Origin: Hyphomicrobiales bacterium
GTDB taxonomy: Bacteria > Pseudomonadota > Alphaproteobacteria > Rhizobiales > Rhizobiaceae
DNA: 5,454 bases
Direction of reading: 5' to 3'
NCBI GenBank assembly: GCA_015654965.1
Contig: JAATGD010000094.1
Location: 1-5,454, forward strand
In this document: positions 1 to 5,280 of the stretch, in pieces
Numbering within the stretch: position 1 is the first letter of the stretch
How the letters are laid out: each line of letters begins with the position of its first letter
Program-made: the position numbers and the translations under genes
Notes under the pieces: model-generated
Seen by the model: the letters and a program-made list of their open reading frames with translations, nothing else
What the model was told of the DNA's origin: nothing
The model's database searches: none

Positions 1-1
1 A

Positions 2-1413
2 GGCATGACCGGCGGTGCCATTGGGCTTGTGCCCGGCATTGTTGGTGTTCTGATGTCCGGTTTCTTCGTCGGACAGAAGCTTATCGAGATATCGACCGAA
101 GTCGAAGGGCTTTCCTTCCTCGGGCAATATGGCGGTGCTGTACTGGCTTTTCTTGCGGTTGCCGTTTACGTGCCGCTTGGTACTGTGATTGCCGTGGTGA
201 TCGGGCGGCGTCTTGAGCAGTTCAATCTGCGCATACAGCAGGCCGAAGGCTCCTATCGTGGTGAGTGGACCACGCTTTTGCGCCGCAGCTTTCAATTGTC
301 GGCATCCCGCGGTGAGGCTGTCCAGAAAGCCGTGAATGACAGTCTTTACAGGCAAGTGGATGGTGTCTGGAACCGCTTGAACCGTTTCGACGCTGCCTAT
401 CTCGCCTTTTCACAGGCCTACGGATTTTTGTCCAACCGTATCGTCGCCTATGTGCCCGGTTTGCTACCCTATATGAGCGGCTCGGTCAGTTTCCGTAATT
501 ATGTGACTGGTGCCGAACTGTTGCTGCCATGATCAATGATTGCTCATGGTTCATTCAGGTGATGCCGGCCATTGCCAATCTGCGCGCCAATGCGGGCCGT
601 GTGACCGAACTTGCACAAGCCATTGAGAAGGTGCAGGAGCCATCCGAATTTTATGCGCGCTCAGGCACCAGCCGCTTTTCATTCGGCTCACAGCATCCCC
701 GTTTCGGACTTTCAGTGCGTGGCCTCACGCTGATGAAAGGCCCGGAAAGCGATGCGCCTTTTCTGCGTTCGGGCTTCATCAATATCCGCATGGGTGACTG
801 GGTCTATATGCGTGGTGACTCCGGTACTGGCAAAACCTCGTTCATCAAGGCGTTGAACGGGTTGTGGCCTTATGGGACGGGTGAAATCATTTATCCGCAA
901 CATGAAAGCACGCTTTATGCGACGCAGGATGCCAAATTCCCCTCGGTTTCGCTCAAGCAGCTCGTCAGCCTGCCGCGACCGGCAGATGATTTTCCTGATC
1001 TTGCTGTTGCGGCGGTGCTGCATGAAGCGGGGCTTGGTGAATTCATCGCATATATGAACGATCCCGATTCGGATGGTTCACCGTGGGATATGTTGCTTTC
1101 AGGCGGCCAGAAGCAAAAGCTCGTTCTGGCGCGAATCCTTCTGCAAAAGCCGTCGATCATCTTTCTTGACGAAGCGACAGGAGCACTTGATCCCGCTGCG
1201 AAGAAACTGTTTCACGACGCATTGAAAAACCGCTGCCCGCAGGCCATCGTCATCAGCATCATGCATGAGGACAGGCTTCCCATGCTTGAAGACGGGTCGC
1301 ATATCTATTCGCATGTTCTGGATATTTCCAATGGGTATGTTTCGCTGCGGCCGATGTTTGTCGATGACTATTACAGACGCGCATCGGGTGCTGCGATGAT
1401 TGCCGCTGAATGA
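2..1413 (+). pseudogene. SbmA/BacA-like ABC transporter, fused permease and ATPase, frameshifted, 5' end outside the window
   Basis: This is the C-terminal part of an inner-membrane ABC protein with permease and ATPase on one chain. The reading frame is open from the window edge, so the ATG at 5 is probably internal. The first part (to the stop at 530-532) has two hydrophobic segments, about residues 3-23 and 42-68, then a soluble stretch typical of the SbmA/BacA-like membrane domain. The second part, in another frame from 529, carries a full nucleotide-binding domain. Counted from that ATG, it has Walker A GDSGTGKT at 96-103, signature LSGGQKQ at 190-196, Walker B IIFLDE at 210-215 and an H-loop histidine at 246. 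Family proteins read straight through the junction (GAEL then INDCSWF), so one base has probably been lost near 518-522. The likely substrate is a peptide or lipid-like molecule, but nothing in the sequence fixes it. The break could also be a sequencing error, or could yield two coupled polypeptides through the ATGA overlap at 529-532. Confidence 0.8.
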
Positions 1414-1416
1414 TTC

Positions 1417-1464
1417 TGCCGGGAAGGAACCGGCCCACGCCCCATGCTGCATGGCGTACCGGCA
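1417..1464. repeat. nested inverted repeats just after the ABC pseudogene
   Basis: TGCCGG (1417-1422) pairs with CCGGCA (1459-1464). Inside this pair CCATG (1442-1446) pairs with CATGG (1450-1454). As an alternative, GCCGG (1418-1422) pairs with CCGGC (1430-1434). These begin four bases after the stop codon and could fold at the 3' end of the transcript. No T-run follows, so an intrinsic terminator is not supported. The role is unknown. Confidence 0.4.
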
Positions 1465-1537
1465 AGCCGCAATCGTAAAAACACTTTGCTGCAGCGGAGC
1501 ATCTGATTTTTCTGAATAAGAAGAACGGGATGATAAA

Positions 1538-1554
1538 GGTTCCATCAAGGAACC
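1538..1554. repeat. perfect 6-bp hairpin
   Basis: GGTTCC (1538-1543), loop ATCAA, GGAACC (1549-1554). Its right arm shares two bases with the left arm of the larger stem that follows, so the two hairpins either stack or compete. The motif AAAGGTTCCA (1535-1544) recurs as a direct copy at 1658-1667. Confidence 0.5.
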
Positions 1555-1594
1555 GCCTCGCGTTTGGGCGGGGGGGCTTAGGGACGCGAGGCGG
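1553..1594. repeat. 11-bp perfect inverted repeat with a G-quadruplex motif in the loop
   Basis: CCGCCTCGCGT (1553-1563) is the exact reverse complement of ACGCGAGGCGG (1584-1594). The 20-base loop contains G-runs at 1566-1568, 1570-1576 and 1581-1583. These satisfy the four-tract G3 pattern with short spacers (GGG, C, GGG, G, GGG, CTTA, GGG). No T-tract follows, so this is not a standard terminator. It may be a dispersed repeat, an RNA processing or stability element, or a transcription roadblock. The inverted repeat is directly visible; the function is not known. Confidence 0.6.
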
Positions 1595-1700
1595 GCGGGC
1601 TCTCAGGAGTGCACGCAATAAAAAAATGGAATCTAAAAGCGGATTTTAAAACCAACAAAAGGTTCCACTTTGTAAGAAAGCGTGAATAGAAGCCGCCTTA

Positions 1701-1737
1701 TGCCCGGACAAGGTGCGATATTTGAAAAAACCGGGCA
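1701..1737. repeat. 7-bp inverted repeat in the AT-rich minC upstream region
   Basis: TGCCCGG (1701-1707) and CCGGGCA (1731-1737) are exact reverse complements separated by 23 bases. They are followed directly by the palindrome ATATTTAAATAT (1739-1750). The arrangement could be a protein-binding dyad or a stem-loop. Nothing ties it to a particular regulator. Confidence 0.3.
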
Positions 1738-1932
1738 AATATTTAAATATAAAAACGAATATTTTCTTCTGTGGATGATGCTGTAAAGCCCCGGGCACGC
1801 CTCATTCGTTGCCTACAATGAACAAAGTGATTCGATGCGTTTGCGTTTCAATATGTCAGGGCAATGTGTCAGGCCGCATCCTGTTTATCCATACGACTTT
1901 GGGTGAAGGGAGCAACAAGCAATATCCCGAAA

Positions 1933-1949
1933 TTAACCAAGCGTTAACC
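1933..1949 (+). promoter_or_regulatory. CtrA-binding site upstream of minC
   Basis: TTAACCAAGCGTTAACC matches the full CtrA consensus TTAA-N7-TTAAC exactly, with half-sites at 1933-1936 and 1944-1947. It lies 39 bases before the chosen minC start. CtrA is the master cell-cycle response regulator of alphaproteobacteria. From memory, minC was among the CtrA-bound promoters reported in Brucella abortus. The second half-site also falls where a -35 element would be, as is usual for CtrA-activated promoters. Confidence 0.8.
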
Positions 1950-1972
1950 ATTTCAACTGTAAATCGTTTAAA
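1944..1972 (+). promoter_or_regulatory. predicted minC promoter
   Basis: A -35-like TTAACC (1944-1949) overlaps the CtrA box. After a 17-base spacer comes a -10-like TTTAAA (1967-1972). Transcription would start near 1979, leaving a leader of about ten bases before the ATG at 1989. Both hexamers are weak by sigma-70 standards, consistent with dependence on an activator. This is a prediction from spacing only. Confidence 0.4.
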
Positions 1973-1985
1973 CCGATTTTTAACC
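1968..1985 (+). promoter_or_regulatory. second CtrA-like motif, spacing off by one
   Basis: TTAA (1968-1971), eight bases, then TTAACC (1980-1985). Consensus spacing is seven, so this is a degenerate or half-site match. It overlaps the predicted -10 and transcription start of minC. If bound, it would more likely block than activate. Confidence 0.35.
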
Positions 1986-1988
1986 AAG

Positions 1989-2726
1989 ATGAATCAAGTG
2001 CTAACACAATCCCGTCCAATCCGTTTGAAGGGGCGATCCTTTCTTGCGCTGGTGCTCTCGCCTGAATTGCCGCTGGATGGCTGGTTGTACAGGCTGGATG
2101 ATCTCTCGGCGCGCTCAGCGGGCTTTTTTCTCAACCGCCCGGTCGTTCTCGATCTCGAAAACCTGTCCATCGAGCGCGCGCAACTTGTCTCGCTGCTTGA
2201 AGGCCTTGGCAGTCGCGGCGTCTGGGTCACAGGCTTTGAAGGCGCGCGGCCTTCCTTGCTCGGTCCGGGCATGCCGCCAGCCTTGCGTGGCGGGCAGACG
2301 GTTGCCGATTTCAGTCCTGAAATCAGTGAGGCGCCTGTCGTTGAAGTCAAGCCGGTTGCCGAGAAGGCACCAGCTTCCGTGCAACTGGTCAAGGCCGTTT
2401 CTTCCATGGTGGTAACGGAGCCTGTGCGTTCCGGCCAGTCGATCTATTTCCCGGATGGCGATGTAACCGTGGTCGGCTCCGTTGCTTCAGGTGCTGAAGT
2501 GGTGGCGGGCGGTTCCATCCATGTCTATGGCGCGTTGCGCGGACGCGCTTTGGCGGGCACTGCGGGCAATTCAAATGCGCGTATTTTCTGCCGCAAGATG
2601 GAAGCCGAGCTGGTGGCGATCGACGGTCTTTACAAGACAGCCGAGGATATGGAAGCCGCATTGCGTGGTCAGGCGGTACAGCTCTGGCTGGATGGCGATT
2701 ACATGAAAGCGGAAACGCTCGGTTGA
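1989..2726 (+). CDS. minC: septum site-determining protein MinC
   Basis: MinC inhibits FtsZ polymerisation and, when recruited by MinD to the membrane, keeps division away from the cell poles. The 245-residue product has the usual two domains. The N-terminal FtsZ-inhibiting domain (about 8-105) opens with IRLKGRSFLALVL. A proline- and valine-rich linker follows (about 106-140), then the C-terminal beta-helix that dimerises and binds MinD. That domain starts at PVRSGQSIYFP (145-155) and includes IHVYGALRGRALAG (177-190), very close to the Escherichia coli protein. I chose the ATG at 1989 because the family domain begins just after it and the CtrA box and promoter lie immediately upstream. Longer in-frame starts at 1809 (TTG) and 1818 (ATG) would place the CtrA box inside the gene. 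No strong Shine-Dalgarno sequence precedes the ATG, which fits a very short leader. The gene opens the minCDE cluster, with 65 bases before minD. Confidence 0.95.
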   Translation: MNQVLTQSRPIRLKGRSFLALVLSPELPLDGWLYRLDDLSARSAGFFLNRPVVLDLENLSIERAQLVSLLEGLGSRGVWVTGFEGARPSLLGPGMPPALRGGQTVADFSPEISEAPVVEVKPVAEKAPASVQLVKAVSSMVVTEPVRSGQSIYFPDGDVTVVGSVASGAEVVAGGSIHVYGALRGRALAGTAGNSNARIFCRKMEAELVAIDGLYKTAEDMEAALRGQAVQLWLDGDYMKAETLG

Positions 2727-2736
2727 AATGATATCG

Positions 2737-2761
2737 ATGCCCGGGTTGGGCGGGCATTTTT
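2737..2761 (+). terminator. intrinsic terminator-like hairpin between minC and minD
   Basis: ATGCCCG (2737-2743), a seven-base loop, CGGGCAT (2751-2757), then a run of Ts to 2761. The stem is perfect, but the T-tract is only five long including the last stem base. It sits ten bases after the minC stop and 30 bases before the minD start. It could partly end minC transcripts, or protect the minC 3' end while allowing read-through. Confidence 0.6.
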
Positions 2762-2791
2762 CAGGATGCGCGGGAGAGACAGGAGACAAAT

Positions 2792-3613
2792 ATGGGAAAA
2801 GTGATTGTTGTAACTTCGGGCAAGGGCGGCGTGGGCAAGACGACCTCCTCGGCGGCGATTGGCGCAGCGCTTGCGCAGCGCAATGAAAAGACCGTCGTGA
2901 TCGACTTCGATGTCGGTTTGCGCAATCTCGATCTGGTGATGGGTGCGGAGCGTCGCGTCGTCTATGACCTCGTCAATGTCATTCAGGGCGATGCAAAGCT
3001 GTCGCAGGCGCTTATCCGCGACAAGCGCGTTGAAACGCTTTACCTGCTGCCTGCTTCCCAGACCCGCGACAAGGACAACCTGACCACCGAAGGCGTGGAC
3101 CGGGTGATCGAGGAACTCAAGAAAGATTTCGACTGGGTCATCTGCGACAGTCCCGCCGGTATCGAACGTGGTGCGACACTTGCCATGCGCCATGCCGATG
3201 TGGCTGTGGTCGTCACCAACCCGGAAGTCTCCTCGGTTCGCGATTCCGACCGTATCATCGGGCTATTGGATGCCAAGACGTTGAAGGCTGAAAGAGGCGA
3301 GCGCGTTGAAAAACATCTTCTTCTGACGCGTTACGACCCGTTGCGCGCCGACCGTGGCGATATGCTGAAGGTTGAGGATGTTCTTGAAATCCTGTCGATC
3401 CCGCTTCTGGGCATCATCCCTGAAAGTCAGGATGTGCTGCGCGCATCCAATATCGGATCGCCCGTGACGCTCGCAGATCAGCGCAGCGCTCCGGCTATGG
3501 CCTATCTGGACGCCGCCCGTCGCCTTGCCGGTGAGGAAGTGCCGATGAACATGCCATCGGAAAAACGCAGTCTCTTAGGTAAGATCTTCGGAATGGGAAG
3601 GAGAGCGGCATGA
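2792..3613 (+). CDS. minD: septum site-determining protein MinD, membrane ATPase
   Basis: MinD is a ParA/MinD-type ATPase that dimerises with ATP, binds the inner membrane and recruits MinC. MinE then stimulates its ATPase and releases it. The 273-residue protein has the deviant Walker A KGGVGKTT at 11-18, with signature Lys11 and Lys16. It also has the switch region VIDFDVGLRNLDL (36-48, Asp40), ERRVVYD (53-59), Walker B-like VICDSPAG (116-123) and TNPEVSSVRDSDR (142-154). All of these align closely with Escherichia coli MinD. The tail from about 258 (KRSLLGKIFGMGRR) is the basic amphipathic helix that anchors it to the membrane. Length is normal for the family. The start is supported by AGGAG at 2781-2785, six bases before the ATG. 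Its last codons overlap the minE start, so the two are translationally coupled. Confidence 0.98.
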   Translation: MGKVIVVTSGKGGVGKTTSSAAIGAALAQRNEKTVVIDFDVGLRNLDLVMGAERRVVYDLVNVIQGDAKLSQALIRDKRVETLYLLPASQTRDKDNLTTEGVDRVIEELKKDFDWVICDSPAGIERGATLAMRHADVAVVVTNPEVSSVRDSDRIIGLLDAKTLKAERGERVEKHLLLTRYDPLRADRGDMLKVEDVLEILSIPLLGIIPESQDVLRASNIGSPVTLADQRSAPAMAYLDAARRLAGEEVPMNMPSEKRSLLGKIFGMGRRAA

Positions 3614-3873
3614 GCCTGTTTCGTTTCTTCACCAAGCAGCCTTCCGCGCCCAAGGCGCGTGAACGGTTGCAGGTTTTGCTGGCGCATGAGCGGGCATCGG
3701 AGGGGCAGTCCGATCTGGTGGGCATCTTGCGCGAAGAAATACTGGCGGTGATTGCCAAGCATATCCAGATCGATCGCGACAAGGTCAATGTCAAGATGGA
3801 TCGGGGAGACCAGATGTCGACGCTTGAGGTCGATATCGAAATTCCATTGAAGGCGGCGGTAAAGGCTGCCTGA
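3610..3873 (+). CDS. minE: cell division topological specificity factor MinE
   Basis: MinE stimulates the MinD ATPase and confines the MinCD inhibitor to the poles, leaving mid-cell free for FtsZ. The 87-residue product has the family layout. A short amphipathic membrane-contact segment comes first (SLFRFFTK, 2-9). The MinD-binding, anti-MinCD helix follows (about 13-29, with KARERLQVLLAHER). The C-terminal topological specificity domain starts at about 36 (LVGILREEILAVIAKHIQID) and contains a dimerising beta strand near 70-79. The ATG overlaps the minD stop as ATGA, and GGAAGGAG lies just upstream inside the end of minD. This arrangement suggests coupled translation and a fixed MinD to MinE ratio. 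Length and motifs are as expected, with nothing missing. Confidence 0.97.
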   Translation: MSLFRFFTKQPSAPKARERLQVLLAHERASEGQSDLVGILREEILAVIAKHIQIDRDKVNVKMDRGDQMSTLEVDIEIPLKAAVKAA

Positions 3874-3891
3874 AAAATCTGTCAATCGGGG

Positions 3892-3910
3892 GGAAATGGA
3901 GGGAATTTCC
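3892..3910 (+). promoter_or_regulatory. hairpin presenting the ribosome binding site of the gene after minE
   Basis: GGAAAT (3892-3897) and ATTTCC (3905-3910) are exact complements. The loop between them is GGAGGGA, the Shine-Dalgarno sequence for the ATG at 3911. The right arm abuts the start codon. The stem is weak (six pairs, four of them A-T), so it may only modulate ribosome loading. The complementarity is visible; any regulatory role is inferred. Confidence 0.4.
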
Positions 3911-4081
3911 ATGAGCCGCGGTAAACTGCTTATCCGCCTGAAAGAACTTCAGGAGCTACCGAAGTTTGAAAAGCGCGATATCTGCACGGTGAGCGCCTTC
4001 TTGCCACTGGCAGCCTTGGCTGAACATGTCAGGGTTTGTGAAGAAGCGGCAGGCGTTTCGCAAACGGGGCAGGATCAGTGA
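3911..4081 (+). CDS. small protein of unknown function downstream of minE
   Basis: I do not recognise this 56-residue product. It starts MSRGKLLIRLKELQELPKFEKRD and has no signal peptide or clear membrane segment. The first part is charged and helical (about 5-23), the middle is hydrophobic (about 27-39, VSAFLPLAALAEH), and the polar tail ends in SQTGQDQ. Two cysteines are present (25 and 44). I chose the ATG at 3911 because GGAGGGA lies seven to ten bases upstream. An in-frame ATG at 3896 has no such site. The gene lies 37 bases after minE on the same strand, and its stop codon is inside the terminator hairpin, so it is probably the last gene of the minDE transcript. A link to division is suggested only by position. 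It could be lineage-specific, or conceivably not translated. Confidence 0.6.
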   Translation: MSRGKLLIRLKELQELPKFEKRDICTVSAFLPLAALAEHVRVCEEAAGVSQTGQDQ

Positions 4082-4094
4082 TCCTGCCTTTTTT
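4068..4094 (+). terminator. rho-independent terminator of the minCDE cluster
   Basis: GGCAGGAT (4068-4075), loop CAGTG, ATCCTGCC (4081-4088), then six Ts (4089-4094). The stem is perfect and GC-rich. The stop codon of the preceding small gene (4079-4081) lies in the loop and first base of the right arm, so coding sequence and terminator are fused. On the other strand no T-tract follows, so it should work for plus-strand transcription only. Confidence 0.92.
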
Positions 4095-4102
4095 GTGTGC
4101 CT

Positions 4103-4204
4103 TCAAGGCACGGCAAAGTGCATCTGCAAATAGCAGCCCAGAAAAAGAAGTGCGACCGCCGCTGCGGCAAGGACAAGGATTTTCATCCCCTTTTTGTTCA
4201 GCAT
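4103..4204 (-). CDS. possible small hydrophobic peptide downstream of argP
   Basis: This is a 33-codon frame, MLNKKG then MKILVLAAAAVALLFLGCYLQMHFAVP. It has a lysine-rich start followed by a single hydrophobic segment, which looks like a small membrane peptide. A cysteine follows LLFLG, but the match to a lipobox is poor and only nine residues remain after it. The sequence before the ATG contains AAGGA at a short distance, a fair ribosome binding site. It lies 52 bases after the end of argP on the same strand and could be cotranscribed. The frame stays open to 4312 but overlaps argP there. A chance hydrophobic frame cannot be excluded. Confidence 0.4.
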   Translation of the reverse strand: MLNKKGMKILVLAAAAVALLFLGCYLQMHFAVP

Positions 4205-4256
4205 CTTTCCTTCACATTCAATAAAACTGATGGTGATCGCAAAGCGGAGGTCCTGT

Positions 4257-5174
4257 TTAGCGCTTACCGTTTGCGATTGGTAACAATTCGCGACGCGCTG
4301 TGCTGACGACATGCCGGGTGAGGGTAACCAGCCGGTCCGCTGCCAGCCGGTTGACCTGCCAGTAAAGGGGAATGTCGAGCGGTGTCTGCGCTATGAGTTC
4401 GACCAGCTTGCCGTTTTCAAGATGATCTCTAACCAACAAGGCCGGGTTCATGCCCCAGCCCATAGCCTCAAGACAGGCATCGACAAAACTTTGTGTTGAA
4501 GGCAGCCAATGGGTCGGGCATGTTATATTCTGTCCCAGATTTTCCTTGATCCACGAGCTTTGAAGCCGATCCTTCTGATTGAAGGTCAGCATGGGCGCGG
4601 CTATTAGCGCCTGTGGCTTCACACCTTGCGGAAAATAGCGTTCGATAAATTCCGGCGCTGCCGTTGCATGATAGCGCAGCACGCCGAGCGGCACGATGCG
4701 ACAACCCTGCACGGGCTTGTCGAGGGCTGTGACCGCTGCAAGGACACGTCCATGTCGCAGCCATTCCGCTGTGTGGTCCTGATCATCAATGGCGAGATTG
4801 AGCAGATAGCCGCTTTCTTTTGAAAAGCCGGATATGGCCTTCATGAACCACGAACCGAGACTATCAGCATTGGTCGCTATGTGAAGCGTTACATTCGGTG
4901 CTGATTGAGGCGAAGGTCCAAGGGCGGGAAGCAGCTTGAACAATTCATGCTCGAGCATGGCTACCTGTTCGATATGGCGACACAACCATTCGCCCTTGTC
5001 CGTGGCGGTGCATGGGGAGCCACGCGAAACCAGTACGACACCAAGCCGCTCTTCCAGATTCTTGATACGCTGGGAAATTGCCGATGGCGTGACATTGAGA
5101 GCTTGCGCGGCTTTCTCAAAGCTTCCTGTCTCAATCACCATGGCAACGGCACGAAGCGCTGCGTAATCAATCAT
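4257..5174 (-). CDS. argP: LysR-family regulator, ArgP/LysG type
   Basis: This is a 305-residue LysR-type transcription factor, normal for the family. The winged helix-turn-helix is at about 3-60, with the recognition region SFEKAAQALNVTPSAISQRIKNLEERLG (18-45). The effector-binding half matches ArgP/IciA of Escherichia coli and LysG of corynebacteria. Examples are TNADSLGSWFMKAI (101-114) and the late LYWQVNRLAADRLVTLTRHVV (270-290). Known members sense lysine or arginine and activate the divergent exporter gene (argO or lysE). That is the arrangement here: a LysE-type gene starts divergently 106 bases away. The start ATG has AAGG seven bases upstream, inside a 12-bp palindrome. The C-terminal domain keeps full length, with no breaks. 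Effector specificity (lysine versus arginine) cannot be told from the sequence. Confidence 0.92.
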   Translation of the reverse strand: MIDYAALRAVAMVIETGSFEKAAQALNVTPSAISQRIKNLEERLGVVLVSRGSPCTATDKGEWLCRHIEQVAMLEHELFKLLPALGPSPQSAPNVTLHIATNADSLGSWFMKAISGFSKESGYLLNLAIDDQDHTAEWLRHGRVLAAVTALDKPVQGCRIVPLGVLRYHATAAPEFIERYFPQGVKPQALIAAPMLTFNQKDRLQSSWIKENLGQNITCPTHWLPSTQSFVDACLEAMGWGMNPALLVRDHLENGKLVELIAQTPLDIPLYWQVNRLAADRLVTLTRHVVSTARRELLPIANGKR

Positions 5175-5181
5175 TAGATTG

Positions 5182-5193
5182 CCTTAATTAAGG
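5182..5193. promoter_or_regulatory. 12-bp palindrome in the argP leader, possible operator
   Basis: CCTTAATTAAGG is a perfect palindrome eight bases before the argP start codon, and one arm supplies its AAGG ribosome binding site. It also covers the -35 position of the divergent exporter promoter. A second dyad, TTAGT (5194-5198) and ACTAA (5211-5215), lies beside it. Either could be the site bound by the LysR protein for autoregulation and exporter activation. Binding is inferred. Confidence 0.45.
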
Positions 5194-5205
5194 TTAGTTC
5201 GTTTA

Positions 5206-5211
5206 ATTATA
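5206..5211 (-). promoter_or_regulatory. -10 element of the argP promoter
   Basis: Read on the minus strand this is TATAAT, a perfect -10 consensus. The hexamer 17 bases upstream (GATAAA, 5229-5234) is a poor -35. Transcription would start near 5199, giving a leader of about 25 bases to the argP ATG that contains the palindrome at 5182-5193. Confidence 0.5.
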
Positions 5212-5213
5212 CT
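5208..5213 (+). promoter_or_regulatory. -10 element of the exporter promoter
   Basis: TATACT on the plus strand is one base from the -10 consensus and shares four positions with the argP -10 on the other strand. The -35 position falls in the TTAATTAA palindrome and is weak, as expected for a promoter needing a LysR activator. The start would be near 5220. Confidence 0.45.
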
Positions 5214-5280
5214 AATGCAACGATTGCCTTTATCCAAGCCCTTCAAAAACATGAATTCCGATACTGATTGGCAGATGGAT

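Larger units (their letters stand above)
1414..1988. other. non-coding stretch between the ABC pseudogene and minC
   Basis: I see no convincing gene here on either strand. The left part (1414-1600) is GC-rich and packed with inverted repeats, the middle (1615-1780) is AT-rich with A-tracts, and the right part (1920-1988) is the minC control region. The minC frame happens to stay open back to a TTG at 1809. The extra residues are cysteine-rich and unlike any MinC N-terminus, so I treat them as untranslated. No tRNA or rRNA fold was recognised. The upstream pseudogene lacks a clear terminator with a T-tract. Confidence 0.7.

Noticed and set aside
1099..1618. Long minus-strand frames opposite the ATPase part and the following gap
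   Set aside because: They lie largely opposite a well-supported ATPase domain, resemble no family I know, and have no ribosome binding site that I can see.
1609..1689. A basic 26-codon frame from a GTG, and a 7-codon frame from the ATG at 1626, in the gap before minC
   Set aside because: The AGGAG at 1605-1609 overlaps the GTG and is 16 bases from the ATG, so neither has a proper ribosome binding site. Composition looks like AT-rich spacer.
1722..1749. TTGAAA (1722-1727) and TAAATA (1744-1749) as an extra promoter
   Set aside because: The match is weak in AT-rich sequence, where such pairs arise by chance, and no gene starts close behind it.
1994..2789. Minus-strand and alternative-frame open frames across minC
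   Set aside because: They are shadows of the MinC gene, with arginine- and serine-rich low-complexity translations typical of the wrong frame.
4097..4111. GTGCC-TTCAA-GGCAC hairpin beside the min cluster terminator
   Set aside because: It has no T-tract on either strand, so I do not call it a second or bidirectional terminator.
4097..4306. Plus-strand 69-codon frame after the terminator
   Set aside because: It lies just beyond a strong terminator, has no clear ribosome binding site and overlaps the end of argP. Its translation looks random.
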